Positions 1 to 9,152 of a stretch of 64,000 nt of DNA are shown piece by piece. The stretch spans positions 37,109-101,108 of the forward strand of contig NZ_JFHD01000023.1 of NCBI RefSeq assembly GCF_000698575.1, in the 5' to 3' direction. Position numbers and translations under genes: made by a program. This DNA is from Caballeronia zhejiangensis (GTDB lineage: Bacteria; Pseudomonadota; Gammaproteobacteria; Burkholderiales; Burkholderiaceae). The notes under the pieces are model-generated. The model was given only the letters and a program-made list of their open reading frames with translations, was not told the origin of the DNA and did not search any database. How positions within the stretch are numbered: position 1 is the stretch's first letter; every line of letters starts with the position of its first letter.

Positions 1-2
1 CG

Positions 3-1055
3 TCCGCGCCCGTCGACGTGTCGGCGAAACTCGCGGCGAACGGGCCGGTGTCGATCAAGGGGCAGGTGAATCCGCTCATCGAGAAACCCGCGCTCGATCT
101 GACCGCGAGCGCGCATGGCGTCGAGCTGACGAATCTCACGCCGTATTCGTCGAAGTACGCGGGTTATCCGATCACGAAGGGCAAGCTCAACGTCGATCTG
201 CATTACATGCTCGCCGACAACAAGCTCACGGCGAACAATCACTTGTTCATCGATCAGTTGACGTTCGGCGATCACGTCGACAATCCGACGGCGACGAAGC
301 TGCCGGTGCGGCTCGCGGTGTCGCTGCTGAAGAATTCGCGCGGCGAGATCGATGTCAATATTCCGATTTCCGGCTCGCTGGACAATCCCGAGTTTTCGAT
401 CGGTGGGCTCGTGTGGCAGGCTATCGTGAATCTGGTGCAGAAGGCGGTGACCGCGCCGTTCACGCTGCTCGCGCATGCGTTCGGCGGCGGCGGCGGCGAG
501 GATCTCAACTACATCGAATTCGATGCGGGCTCGGCCACGCTGAACGATGCCGCGCAGAAGAAGCTCGATACGATCGCGAAGGCGCTGGCGGACAAGCCGT
601 CGGTGCGCTTGGACGTGACGGGCCGCGTCGATCCGAAGACGGACGAGCCGGCGTTGCGTTCCGCGTGGCTCGATCAACAGGTGAAGCGCGCGAAGGTGCG
701 CGACATGTCGAGCAATGGCGAGAACGTCGACTGGAACGCGATCAAGGTGACGGACGCGGACTACGACAAGTATCTGACGAAGGCGTACAAGTCGGCCGAT
801 TTCAAGAAGCCGACGAACTTCATCGGCATGACGAAGTCGGTGCCCGATGAGGACATGAAAGCCGCGCTCACGAAGAACGCACCGGTCGACGAAGGATCGT
901 TGCGCGATCTGGCGCAGCGTCGAGCGCAGGCGGTGCAGGAATATTTCGACGGGAAAATCGACAGCAAACGGATTTTCGTCGTCGCGCCGAAGATGAACGC
1001 GGACGACATCAAGGACAAGGGCGCGGGTTCGCGCGTCGAACTGGGGCTGAAGTGA
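3..1055 (+). CDS. DUF748 (AsmA-like) protein, C-terminal part
   Basis: This is the 3' end of a large gene; the reading frame is already open at the left edge, so the start is missing. About 350 residues are visible. The composition, alternating polar and hydrophobic segments and the ending match the C-terminal region of DUF748/AsmA-like envelope proteins, which are long bridge-like periplasmic proteins anchored in the inner membrane. An FDAGSATLND stretch followed by a KLDTIAKALADKPSVRLDV stretch resembles an OmpA-like fold, which is common at the end of this family. The product name is inferred from this resemblance; the exact cellular role is not known from the sequence. Confidence 0.75.
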   Translation, partial: SAPVDVSAKLAANGPVSIKGQVNPLIEKPALDLTASAHGVELTNLTPYSSKYAGYPITKGKLNVDLHYMLADNKLTANNHLFIDQLTFGDHVDNPTATKLPVRLAVSLLKNSRGEIDVNIPISGSLDNPEFSIGGLVWQAIVNLVQKAVTAPFTLLAHAFGGGGGEDLNYIEFDAGSATLNDAAQKKLDTIAKALADKPSVRLDVTGRVDPKTDEPALRSAWLDQQVKRAKVRDMSSNGENVDWNAIKVTDADYDKYLTKAYKSADFKKPTNFIGMTKSVPDEDMKAALTKNAPVDEGSLRDLAQRRAQAVQEYFDGKIDSKRIFVVAPKMNADDIKDKGAGSRVELGLK

Positions 1056-1148
1056 CGAGCGTTGGCCAAACGGACGATCTGGATGAACAAAGGAATGCAA
1101 ACTAATATCGGCGACACCGGGAACGATGAAGAGAACGGGAGTCAGCCG

Positions 1149-1586
1149 ATGGGAACGCCTTATGAGAAGGACGTGGTGGCGTGGGCCTGGGAACAGGCGG
1201 CGCTGCTGCGTGCGGGGAAATTTGCGTCCATCGATATCGAGCATATCGCTGAGGAAATCGAGGACGTGGCAAAAACTGAATCACGCGAGCTGCGAAGCAG
1301 ATTGGCGGTACTGCTCGCGCATTTGCTCAAATGGCAATTTCAGCCGGAGTGCCGAAGCCGGAGTTGGACGAGTACCATTCGCACGCAGCGAAGGGAGGCG
1401 TTGTTCGTGTTGAATGAAGCACCGAGCTTGCGGCGACGCTTCGATGATGTTCAGTGGCTCGACTTGGTCTGGTCGAAAGCGCGGACTCAGGCCGAAGCGG
1501 AGACAGGTATCGACTTCGATACGTTTCCCGCAAGCTGTCCATGGCCGATGTCGTCAGTGCTGGAGGAGGGCTTTCTGCCCGAATAG
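1149..1586 (+). CDS. DUF29 domain-containing protein
   Basis: A 145-residue protein of the DUF29 family, recognised from the order YEKDVVAWAWEQ, an LRxGKF..ID segment, the EEIEDVAK motif and RSRLAVLLAHLLKWQFQP. The frame is open upstream (ATG at 1083, TTG at 1062), but the ATG at 1149 has a good GGGAG ribosome binding site seven bases upstream and matches the usual family start. Function is unknown; DUF29 genes are common in cyanobacteria and beta-proteobacteria, often in several copies. It follows the DUF748 gene on the same strand and converges on the exporter gene, with only 21 bases between stop codons. Confidence 0.8.
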   Translation: MGTPYEKDVVAWAWEQAALLRAGKFASIDIEHIAEEIEDVAKTESRELRSRLAVLLAHLLKWQFQPECRSRSWTSTIRTQRREALFVLNEAPSLRRRFDDVQWLDLVWSKARTQAEAETGIDFDTFPASCPWPMSSVLEEGFLPE

Positions 1587-1607
1587 CACCCGGGGCGCGA
1601 GCATCAT

Positions 1608-3197
1608 TCAATGCGCCCCCGACGCCGCCCCGCCACCCCCGCCCTTCGCCACCTTCGTAATCCAGATCAGCGGAATGATCAGAATGAAGATCACCGCCGA
1701 GATCAGAAAGATATCGTTGAGTCCCATCATCGCGGCTTGCGAGTTGACGGTGAAATTGAACATGCCGCGCGCCTGCGCTTCACTCACGTCGAGCGTCGAT
1801 TGCGATAGCCCGAGCGACTGCAAAAACGCCGGATTGTAGACATTCGCCTGCTCGGTGAGCCGCTCGTGATGCAGCGCGATGCGGTTGTCCCACGCATTGC
1901 CCGCGAGCGACGTTCCTACCGCGCCGCAAAACACCCGCGCGAAATTCGACAGCCCCGCCGCCGCGGGAATCTTCGACGGCGGCAAGCCCGATAGCACGAT
2001 CGCCGTGAGCGGCACGAAGAACATCGCCATCGGAATGCCTTGCAGCAGCGTCGGCAAGACCAGATGCCACGTATCGATCTCGATCACGTACTTCGAGCGC
2101 AGCCAGAACACGAACGCGAAGCCGACGAACGCCGCCGTCGCGATGATGCGCGCGTCGCTGCGCGGCAGCACCTTGCCCATGATCGGCGCGAGGATCACGG
2201 CGAAAATGCCGAGCGGCGCGGTGACGAGCCCGGCGTCGATCGACCGGTAATTCAGATACTGCTGCATCCATTGCGGCAGCAACACGAGATTGCCGAAGAA
2301 CACGCCGTACGCGACCGAAATCGCCACCGTGCCGCCGAAGAAATTGCGCCCGGCAAAAAGCCGCAAATCGACGACGGGATTCTTGTCCGTCAGCTCCCAC
2401 ACGACGAAGAACGCGAACGCGATCACCGCGACGATCGCCAGCACGACGATCAGCGGCGACGAGAACCAGTCGAGATCGCGGCCCTTGTCGAGCATGATCT
2501 GCAGCGAAGCGACCCACGAGACGAGCAGCAGAAGACCGATCACGTCGATCGGCGCCTTGCGCGTCGGCGATTCGCGGTCGCGGTAGATGATCCACGTCAC
2601 GCCCGCCGCGAAGATGCCCACCGGAATGTTGATATAGAAGATCCACGACCACGAATAGCTGTCCGTGATCCAGCCGCCGAGCGCGGGACCGGCGATCGGG
2701 CCGACGGTCGCGGTCATCGCCCACAGCGAGAGCGCCATCGACGCCTTCTCTTTCGGATACGAGCCGAGCAGGATCGCCTGCGACAGCGGAATCAGCGGCC
2801 CGGCGACCGCGCCCTGCAACACGCGCGCGAAGAGCAGCACCGGCAGATTCGGCGCGAGCCCGCACAGCCACGACGACAGCACGAACATCAGGATCGCGCC
2901 GACGAAAAGACGCACCTGCCCGAGCCGCTGCGTGAGCCAGCCGGTCAGCGGAATGGAGACGGCGTTCGACGCCGCGAACACGGTGATGACCCACGTGCCC
3001 TCGTTGACGGACACGCCGAGATTGCCGGAGATCGTCGGGATCGCGACATTGGCGATCGACGAATCCAGCACGTTCATGAACGTCGCGAGCGCCACCGCGA
3101 AGGTGGCGAGAACGAGCTTGCCGCCTTCGAGCGGCGGTGGCGCGGACGGTGAGGGTGACGGTGCGGCGGCGGGTTTGGGCGTCGTCGGCGTGCTCAT
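1608..3197 (-). CDS. DHA2-family (EmrB/QacA-type) MFS drug exporter
   Basis: A 529-residue inner-membrane proton antiporter of the 14-helix DHA2 branch. Diagnostic segments are MNVLDSSIANVAIPTISGNLG in the first helix, GWLTQRLGQVRLF in the first loop (motif A) and the GPIAGPALGGWI stretch in helix 5 (motif C of exporters). The hydrophilic N-terminus is proline- and alanine-rich. The ATG at 3197 is chosen because it has GGAAG upstream and the family motif starts soon after; an upstream in-frame extension to 3230 exists. No HlyD-type fusion protein or outer-membrane channel sits beside it, so it would act alone or with a partner encoded elsewhere. It lies downstream of an aminotransferase and an amino-acid-binding protein on the same strand, with a strong hairpin in its leader. 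Confidence 0.88.
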   Translation of the reverse strand: MSTPTTPKPAAAPSPSPSAPPPLEGGKLVLATFAVALATFMNVLDSSIANVAIPTISGNLGVSVNEGTWVITVFAASNAVSIPLTGWLTQRLGQVRLFVGAILMFVLSSWLCGLAPNLPVLLFARVLQGAVAGPLIPLSQAILLGSYPKEKASMALSLWAMTATVGPIAGPALGGWITDSYSWSWIFYINIPVGIFAAGVTWIIYRDRESPTRKAPIDVIGLLLLVSWVASLQIMLDKGRDLDWFSSPLIVVLAIVAVIAFAFFVVWELTDKNPVVDLRLFAGRNFFGGTVAISVAYGVFFGNLVLLPQWMQQYLNYRSIDAGLVTAPLGIFAVILAPIMGKVLPRSDARIIATAAFVGFAFVFWLRSKYVIEIDTWHLVLPTLLQGIPMAMFFVPLTAIVLSGLPPSKIPAAAGLSNFARVFCGAVGTSLAGNAWDNRIALHHERLTEQANVYNPAFLQSLGLSQSTLDVSEAQARGMFNFTVNSQAAMMGLNDIFLISAVIFILIIPLIWITKVAKGGGGGAASGAH

Positions 3198-3214
3198 GCG
3201 GCTTCCATGCTTGA

Positions 3215-3246
3215 GGCCGCCAGCTTGCAAGACGCGGCTGGCGGCC
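3215..3246 (-). terminator. Hairpin in the exporter leader
   Basis: GGCCGCCAGC at 3215-3224 is exactly complementary to GCTGGCGGCC at 3237-3246 (10-bp stem, 12-base loop). It lies between the stop codon of the binding-protein gene and the exporter start. No U-run follows on the minus strand, so it may be a processing or attenuation hairpin rather than a classical terminator. It ends 17 bases upstream of the exporter start codon. Confidence 0.5.
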
Positions 3247-3291
3247 GGAAAAGATCAAGCCGCCAGTGTGCCTGCGCTCAAAAAAAGCTGC

Positions 3292-4074
3292 TTACTTCGC
3301 CGAAATATCGATATCGCCCAGATACTTCTTTGCGTACTTGTCGATGGTGCCGTCCGCCTTGACCTTCTCGATCGCCGCGTTGAGCTTGGTCTTGAGCGCA
3401 TCGTCGCCCTTGCGGATGCCATAGGCGATGCCGCTGCCGAGAATTTTGTCGTCGCGCACGGGCGCACCGGCGAACGCGAAGCCTTCGCCGTCCGGCTTCG
3501 ACAGGAAGCCGCTCTGTCCCGCGGGCGCGAGCACGAGCGTCGCGTCGAGACGGCCGGACTTCAGATCGGCGTAGACCTGGTTCTGATCCTGATACGGCAC
3601 GACCTTCACGCCGTCGTTTTCCCAGTGCGCCTTCGCGAACGTCTCCTGAATCGAGCCTTGCAGCACGCCGACGCTCTTGCCCTTCAGCGATGCCGACGTC
3701 GGCTCGATGCCGCTGCCCTTCTTCGCGATGAGCTGCGTCGGCACGCGATACACGACCGTCGTGAAATCGATCGCCTGGCGGCGCTGCTCGGTCGCGTTCA
3801 TCGCCGAGTTGATCGCGTCGAACTTGCGGCCCTGCAGCGCGGGGATCAGGCCGTCGAACGAGGTCTCGACCCATTTGCACTGCATTTTCGCGGCGGCGCA
3901 CACGGCATTGCCGACGTCGATGTCGAGCCCTTGCAACTCGCCCGTCGACGATTTCGATTCGAACGGCGGATATTGCGCTTCGAGGCCGAAGCGCAGCGTA
4001 TCGGCGGCAAGCGCGGCGCCGCTTGTGAACGTGCATGCGAGGAACAGCGCGCTGGCGATGTGGTTCAGTTTCAT
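3292..4074 (-). CDS. Periplasmic amino-acid-binding protein (ABC transporter, HisJ/ArgT type)
   Basis: A 260-residue extracellular solute-binding protein of family 3. A signal peptide spans about residues 1-23 (ending AALA). The mature start TLRFGLEAQYPPFESKSSTG and the LQGLDIDVGNAV segment are the family signature; R98-R99 in the TEQRRQAIDFT segment matches the arginine region that binds the ligand alpha-carboxylate. Basic amino acids (lysine, arginine, ornithine or histidine) are the likely ligands by family, but specificity cannot be read reliably. No permease or ATPase gene is adjacent, so it probably feeds a transporter encoded elsewhere. It starts 22 bases after the aminotransferase stop and is probably co-transcribed with it. 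Confidence 0.85.
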   Translation of the reverse strand: MKLNHIASALFLACTFTSGAALAADTLRFGLEAQYPPFESKSSTGELQGLDIDVGNAVCAAAKMQCKWVETSFDGLIPALQGRKFDAINSAMNATEQRRQAIDFTTVVYRVPTQLIAKKGSGIEPTSASLKGKSVGVLQGSIQETFAKAHWENDGVKVVPYQDQNQVYADLKSGRLDATLVLAPAGQSGFLSKPDGEGFAFAGAPVRDDKILGSGIAYGIRKGDDALKTKLNAAIEKVKADGTIDKYAKKYLGDIDISAK

Positions 4075-4096
4075 CGTGTTGGTCTCCAGGAAATCG

Positions 4097-5251
4097 TCAG
4101 ATCGAGCAAAGGCGGCGCGCGCCTTCGATGAGCGTGTCGTCGTCCTTCGCGAACGAAAGACGGATCACGCGGTTGTCGGTGCCGTCGGTATAGAACGCCG
4201 ACAGCGGAATCGTCGCGACGCGCGCCTCGCGAATCAGGCGCAGCACGAAATCGCTGTCGCCTTGATCGGAAATCGCGTCGTAACGCGCCAGCATGAAGAA
4301 ACTGCCCGCACTCGGCAACAACTCGAAGCGCGATGCTTTCAGCGATTCTGCGAGCAGATCGCGCTTGTGCTGATAGAACGGCCCGAGATTCAGATAGCTC
4401 GATTCATCCGCGAGCGCTTCGGCGAAGGCCATTTGCATCGGCGTATCGGCGGAGAAGGTCATGAACTGGTGAATCTTGCGGATTTCCGCCGTCAGCGCGG
4501 CGGGCGCGAGACAGTAGCCGACGCGCCAGCCCGTTACGTGATACGACTTGCCGAACGACGACACGATGACGCTGCGCTCGGCCAGCGCCGGATAACGCGC
4601 CATGCCGTGATGCAGCGCGCCGTCGAATACGACGTGCTCGTAGACTTCGTCCGACAGCACGATGATCTTCGTGTCGCGCGTGAGCGCCGCGAGCCGCTCG
4701 ACGTCGGCGGATGTGAACGCGCTGCCCGTCGGGTTGTGCGGCGTGTTGACGAGGATCATGCGCGTCTTCGGCGTGATCGCGGCGGCGACCTCGTCCCAGT
4801 CGATGCGGAAATCCTGCGGCGAGAGCTTGATCGCGACGGGCTTCGCGCCCTGCAACTGCACGATCGGCGCGTAACTGTCGAACGATGGTTCGAAGTAAAT
4901 CACTTCGTCGCCGGGATGCACGAGCGCGCTGATCGTCGCGTACAGGCCTTCGCTCGCGCTCGCGACGACGGTGACTTCCGTGCCCGGATCGTAGGTTGCG
5001 CCGTAGAGCTTCTGCGTTTTCACGGCGATGGCTTCGCGAAGCGCGAGCACGCCGGACATCGGCGAGTACTGGTTATGTCCTGCCCGCATGGCTCGCTCGA
5101 CGCCTTCGATGAGCTTCGAATCGCACGCGAAGTTCGGCGCGCCTTGCGACAGGTTGAGCGCGTGATGCTCGTCAGCCAACTGGCCGATGACGGTAAAAAT
5201 GGTCGTGCCGACGTTCGGCAGCTTCGACTCGGGAATGCAGGCGCTTTGCAC
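4097..5251 (-). CDS. PLP-dependent class I/II aminotransferase, methionine aminotransferase (YbdL)-like
   Basis: A 384-residue fold-type I aminotransferase. The N-terminus LPNVGTTIFTVIGQLADEH followed by NLSQGAPNF is typical of the YbdL/kynurenine aminotransferase group. The NTPHNPTGSAF motif, the LSDEVYEHV motif (PLP-contacting Asp and Tyr) and SSFGKSYHVTGWRVGY with the Schiff-base lysine are all present, so it should be active. Known members transaminate methionine, and sometimes aromatic amino acids, with 2-oxo acids in the cytoplasm. It is divergent from a LysR gene 130 bases away and upstream of an amino-acid-binding protein, which suggests a LysR-controlled amino-acid use unit. The methionine preference is inference from similarity only. 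Confidence 0.85.
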   Translation of the reverse strand: MQSACIPESKLPNVGTTIFTVIGQLADEHHALNLSQGAPNFACDSKLIEGVERAMRAGHNQYSPMSGVLALREAIAVKTQKLYGATYDPGTEVTVVASASEGLYATISALVHPGDEVIYFEPSFDSYAPIVQLQGAKPVAIKLSPQDFRIDWDEVAAAITPKTRMILVNTPHNPTGSAFTSADVERLAALTRDTKIIVLSDEVYEHVVFDGALHHGMARYPALAERSVIVSSFGKSYHVTGWRVGYCLAPAALTAEIRKIHQFMTFSADTPMQMAFAEALADESSYLNLGPFYQHKRDLLAESLKASRFELLPSAGSFFMLARYDAISDQGDSDFVLRLIREARVATIPLSAFYTDGTDNRVIRLSFAKDDDTLIEGARRLCSI

Positions 5252-5381
5252 GGCGGATGTCTCCGGAATTGCGGTTCGACGAAAATCTGCCGTCGATTCA
5301 ACCGCAGCAATAAAGCGCGGACAATCGAAACTTTGTCATACTAGCCATGCTTGCAGATCATGGCTATATGTCAAAAACCCG

Positions 5382-6293
5382 ATGAAACCCCTGCCTTCCC
5401 TCGACGTGCTCAAAACCTTTCTGGTGGTAGCGCAGAAACTGAATTTCACGCGCGCGGCCGAGGTGCTGAACGTGACGCAGGGCGCGGTCAGCCGTCAGAT
5501 CGCCGGGCTGGAGGCGCATCTCGGTTATGCGCTTTTCACGCGGCAGGCGCGCGGGCTCGCGCTCACGCATCATGGCGCGTTGCTGGTCGCGCCGTTGCAG
5601 CAGGCGTTCGGACAGATCGACGATGCCCTCGCGAAAGGCGGCGCGCAATCCGGCATTCTGCGCGTGAAGTGCCCGACCTGCGCGATGCGCTGGGTGCTGC
5701 CGCGCGTGATCCGCCTGCAGAACGAGCGGCCCGAACTGGTCGTGGAAGTGACGGCGTCGGTGGCGCATGGCGTCGAATTCAGCGCGGAGCAGTTCGACGC
5801 AGCGATCGTCTTCGGCGCGGCGCCGTCGGGGAAGGGCGCGAGCGTGCATCATCTTTTCGATGAAGTGCTGACGCCGGTTTGCGCGCCTGAATTGTGGAAG
5901 CCTAAGAAGAACGCCTCGCCAACACCCGACGATCTCGCCGGGAAAACGCTGCTGCATCCAACGCGCGACCGCCGCGACTGGCTACTGTGGCTCGGCGCTT
6001 ACGGTTACGCCGGCCTGCCGTCGACGAAAGCGCAGCATTTCGACACGCTCGATCTGGCGATTTCGTCGGCGATGCAGGGTTTGGGCGTGACGATCGGCGA
6101 CCTCTCGCTGATCGAAGAAGACCTGCGCGCCAGGCGCGTCATCGCGCCGTTTTCGCTGTGCGTGCCGAGCGGCGCGGCGTACTACCTCGTGTATCCGGAG
6201 CGGCCCGCGCCGTCGCCCGCGTTGCAGCAGTTCGCGCAATGGCTTGCCGATGAGGCGGCGCACACGCGTGAAAATCTTCGTCGCAATCTTTGA
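5382..6293 (+). CDS. LysR-family transcriptional regulator (GcvA-like)
   Basis: A 303-residue LysR-type regulator. The N-terminal winged HTH covers about residues 6-65, with FTRAAEVLNVTQGAVSRQI as the helix-turn-helix; the effector domain follows (about 90-295). The start MKPLPSLDVLKTF is the usual LysR/GcvA beginning. The frame is open upstream, but no upstream codon is family-like. It is divergent from the aminotransferase gene; in this arrangement LysR proteins normally bind the shared intergenic region and control the divergent gene. The effector is unknown; an amino acid would fit the neighbours. Confidence 0.88.
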   Translation: MKPLPSLDVLKTFLVVAQKLNFTRAAEVLNVTQGAVSRQIAGLEAHLGYALFTRQARGLALTHHGALLVAPLQQAFGQIDDALAKGGAQSGILRVKCPTCAMRWVLPRVIRLQNERPELVVEVTASVAHGVEFSAEQFDAAIVFGAAPSGKGASVHHLFDEVLTPVCAPELWKPKKNASPTPDDLAGKTLLHPTRDRRDWLLWLGAYGYAGLPSTKAQHFDTLDLAISSAMQGLGVTIGDLSLIEEDLRARRVIAPFSLCVPSGAAYYLVYPERPAPSPALQQFAQWLADEAAHTRENLRRNL

Positions 6294-6493
6294 TCCGCTG
6301 CGGGTTATGGGTTAAGCACATCCTGCAGAACGTAGAACTATTCCTAAACGGCCGATGTTTGAGTTTCTTCGACTCATGGAAACTCCGTATTAAGAATAGG
6401 AATCTGCGAAAGAACTGCGAAGGATTCGGCCCACTACAATCCGCACACAAAAGATGACAGGCTGCGACAGCCGCCGCCTGCGAACAGACGGAG

Positions 6494-8032
6494 ATGCCTG
6501 GGTGCGACTCAGATCCTTCGCTTCATACGGCCCGAGCGCGAGTGCCTATGCCCGGGCGTGAAATCAACGGACACCGGCAATCCGGCGAAGCCACGTCTGC
6601 CGACAATCTGAAACGTCCGCTGCGGCCGGCGTGCGCGCGGTTCGCGAGATGCGGACGGACGAGCCTGCGCATACGCCTGCTTCTTTGGCTGCTCGCGCCG
6701 CTTGCCCTTTTCGTGCTGATTACATCGATCGCTTCGTACGATTCCGCGTGCCGCACGGCGGACATGATGGAGGACGCGGCGCTCCTTGCCTCCGCACGGA
6801 CCATCGGCGATGGCATCGAGTGGTCCGATCGCGAACTCACCGTCAAGATCGTGCCAGCGGCCCTCGAAATGTTCGAGTCGCCATATCGGGATCGCGTGTA
6901 TTACAAGGTCGTCGCCGAACGCGGCCGATTGCTCGGCGGCAGGCCGGAGCTTCCGATGCCCGAGCGCGAAAGCTCACATCCCGTTTATTTCGACGCCGAG
7001 TTCGAGGGTACGAAGGTTCGCGCCATCTCTTATCCGCGTTTTCTGTTCGATGACGGCAAGGTGGTGGCGGCGCGGGTCATCGTCGCCAAGACGCGGGCTT
7101 CGCGGCATGCCATGCGCGATCAGCTATGGCGCCCGCAGTTGCTGCGCGCATGCGTGATGCTCGCGCTGGTCGCCGCGCTCGTTCCGCTCGGTCTCGCGGC
7201 CGCGCTCCGTCCGCTGATGCGCCTGAAGGACGACCTCGCCGGGCGCTCGCCGCTGGAAATCGATCCGATGCGCGCGCAAGCTTTGCCACGCGAACTCCGG
7301 CCGATCGTCGACGCCCTCAATCAATGCATCGCGCAAGTCAGGCATCACGCGCGGACACAGCGCGATTTCGTGTCCGATGCGGCGCATCAGCTCAGCACGC
7401 CGCTCACGCTTCTCGACACTCAGATCCAATACGCTTGCCTGAACTGCGGCGGCGAGCGCGCATGCGAGATCGCGCTCAAGAGCGCGGGCCGGAGCATGAA
7501 AAAGATGAAAGCCGTAACGAAGCAACTGCTGATGCTCGCGCAGGCAGAGTCCACGCCCGAACCCATACGAACGATGACGGACATGACGGATGTCGTCGAG
7601 TCCGTGCTCGAAGAACTGATCGTGCTGGCGCAGCGGCGTGATATCGACCTTGGCGCAGCAACCGAACCGGGCACGATGGTGGCCGGCAACGCGGCGCTGC
7701 TGTCCGCGCTCGTGTCGAACCTCGTCGACAACGCCATTCGCTACACGCAGCCGGGCGGGCGCGTCACCGTGATCGTCAGGCGTTCGCACGAGCAGGTTCT
7801 GTTGCAGGTGGTCGACAACGGTCCGGGGCTTTCCGCCGAGGCACGCGCGCATGTGTTCGAGCGCTTCTATCGCGCGTCTGCTTTTACCGATGGCACCGGG
7901 CTCGGGCTGCCGATCGTGCGGGAGATCGCGCTGCGCCACGGCGGCACCGTCACGCTCGGGGCGGGCTACGCGCGTGCAGGATTGTCCGTGTCGGTCAGGC
8001 TGCCCGCATGGTCCGGCGGGGACATCCGATGA
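6494..8032 (+). CDS. Sensor histidine kinase, TctE/2CSK_N type
   Basis: A 512-residue membrane histidine kinase. Two transmembrane segments lie at about 61-81 and 217-237 and enclose a periplasmic region resembling the 2CSK_N domain of TctE-like kinases. The phospho-acceptor is H298 in DAAHQLSTP, the HQL variant typical of the TctE group rather than HELRTP. N (LVDNAIRYT), G1 (DNGPGL) and G2 (GTGLGLP) boxes are intact. The 60-residue hydrophilic N-terminal extension is unusually long, and no well-spaced Shine-Dalgarno sequence marks the start at 6494, so the true start may be internal. The stop overlaps the start of the response regulator (ATGA), which shows translational coupling. TctE homologues sense tricarboxylates; the ligand here is unknown. 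Confidence 0.88.
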   Translation: MPGCDSDPSLHTARARVPMPGREINGHRQSGEATSADNLKRPLRPACARFARCGRTSLRIRLLLWLLAPLALFVLITSIASYDSACRTADMMEDAALLASARTIGDGIEWSDRELTVKIVPAALEMFESPYRDRVYYKVVAERGRLLGGRPELPMPERESSHPVYFDAEFEGTKVRAISYPRFLFDDGKVVAARVIVAKTRASRHAMRDQLWRPQLLRACVMLALVAALVPLGLAAALRPLMRLKDDLAGRSPLEIDPMRAQALPRELRPIVDALNQCIAQVRHHARTQRDFVSDAAHQLSTPLTLLDTQIQYACLNCGGERACEIALKSAGRSMKKMKAVTKQLLMLAQAESTPEPIRTMTDMTDVVESVLEELIVLAQRRDIDLGAATEPGTMVAGNAALLSALVSNLVDNAIRYTQPGGRVTVIVRRSHEQVLLQVVDNGPGLSAEARAHVFERFYRASAFTDGTGLGLPIVREIALRHGGTVTLGAGYARAGLSVSVRLPAWSGGDIR

Positions 8033-8700
8033 AGCTGCTGCTCGTCGAAGACAACGCCGAGCTGGCGCACTGGATCGTGAGTCTGTTGAAGGCGGATTCT
8101 TTCATCGTCGATCATGTGCCGAACGCGGAATGCGCCACGTCGATCCTCAATCAATGCACCTACGATGTCGTGTTGCTGGACATGCGCCTGCCCGCGATGA
8201 GCGGCAAGGAACTGCTCGGACGGCTGCGGCGCCGCGGCGACACCGTGCCCGTACTGATGCTGACCGCGCACGGATCGATCGAGGACAAGGTGGAATGCTT
8301 CGCAGCGGGCGCGGACGATTTCGTCGTCAAGCCTTTCGATGCGCGTGAACTGGTGGCCCGCATCAAGGCTCTGGTGCGTCGTCAGAGCGCGCAGAAAGCC
8401 GTCGCGCTGATGTGCGGCGATCTCCGGTATGCATTCGCCACGCGCGAGTTCAGCTATCGGGGCGCGCCCATTTCGCTGCGACGTCGCGAGCACGCGATTC
8501 TCGAAGCGCTGATCCTGCGGCAGGACAAGACCGTGTCGAAGTCGATGCTGATGGAATGCATCTTCAGTCTCGACGATGTCGCCAGCGCCGATGCCATCGA
8601 CATCTATATTCATCGCTTGCGCAAGCGGCTGGCCGAAACGAACGCGCAGATCATGACGTTGCGCGGTCTCGGCTATATCCTGCGCGCACGCGAAGAATGA
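8029..8700 (+). CDS. OmpR/PhoB-family response regulator (TctD-like)
   Basis: A 223-residue response regulator. The receiver domain spans about 1-115 with acidic pocket E7-D8, phospho-acceptor D51 (LLDMRLPAMSG), T79 in MLTAHG and the lysine of VVKPFDA. The C-terminal winged helix spans about 125-220, with the DIYIHRLRKRL recognition-helix region. It overlaps the kinase gene by four bases and is therefore its partner. Its own regulon is not visible; two small genes follow on the same strand after a 215-base gap that holds no recognisable gene. Confidence 0.9.
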   Translation: MKLLLVEDNAELAHWIVSLLKADSFIVDHVPNAECATSILNQCTYDVVLLDMRLPAMSGKELLGRLRRRGDTVPVLMLTAHGSIEDKVECFAAGADDFVVKPFDARELVARIKALVRRQSAQKAVALMCGDLRYAFATREFSYRGAPISLRRREHAILEALILRQDKTVSKSMLMECIFSLDDVASADAIDIYIHRLRKRLAETNAQIMTLRGLGYILRAREE

Positions 8701-8915
8701 TCGATGTGTGCGCTCGGTGACAATACTTAGATATGCGTAGCACGCGCGATAGCGCCGTGAAAGATTCGAGCGGCTAGGATGCGTTTCATGTTCCGCGACA
8801 AGCGCGAATGATGCGCTGACCGGAACAGTCGGACGTCATGTGCGCGTGAATCGCGTTTCACTTCTTGACATGGCGCGCCGGACCATTGCGACCACTATCG
8901 GGGGTGCATGAAGTT

Positions 8916-9131
8916 ATGTCGATCAACATTCTGGTTGTTGCTTTTCTGCTCGCAGCGGCGGTCATGCTGTGCTGTTCGATCGTGGAGTACGTCGCGGTCT
9001 TGAGAATCATCCGGGACGACGCGCCCTTGCCGCAGACGCCGCGTGGACCGCTGGCGAAATCCGACCGGTTCTTCTGTCTCAGCGCGCTTCTGTGTTTCGT
9101 TTCGCTGGCTTGTCTTCTGCTTGTCGATTGA
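8916..9131 (+). CDS. Small membrane protein, unknown function
   Basis: A 71-residue protein with two predicted membrane helices: about 3-28 (INILVVAFLLAAAVMLCC) and 53-70 (FFCLSALLCFVSLACLLLV), joined by a hydrophilic loop carrying RDDAPLPQTPRGPLAKSDR. The ATG at 8916 is preferred over an in-frame extension from 8865 because the hydrophobic region begins there. I do not recognise a family. It precedes another unknown gene by 21 bases, and the two are probably co-transcribed. Confidence 0.6.
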   Translation: MSINILVVAFLLAAAVMLCCSIVEYVAVLRIIRDDAPLPQTPRGPLAKSDRFFCLSALLCFVSLACLLLVD

Positions 9132-9152
9132 ACGCCACGAGGAGTCGAGACG

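Noticed and set aside
6340..6403. ATTCCTA / TAGGAAT inverted pair upstream of the TctE-like kinase
   Set aside because: The 7-base arms are 50 bases apart and could easily occur by chance.
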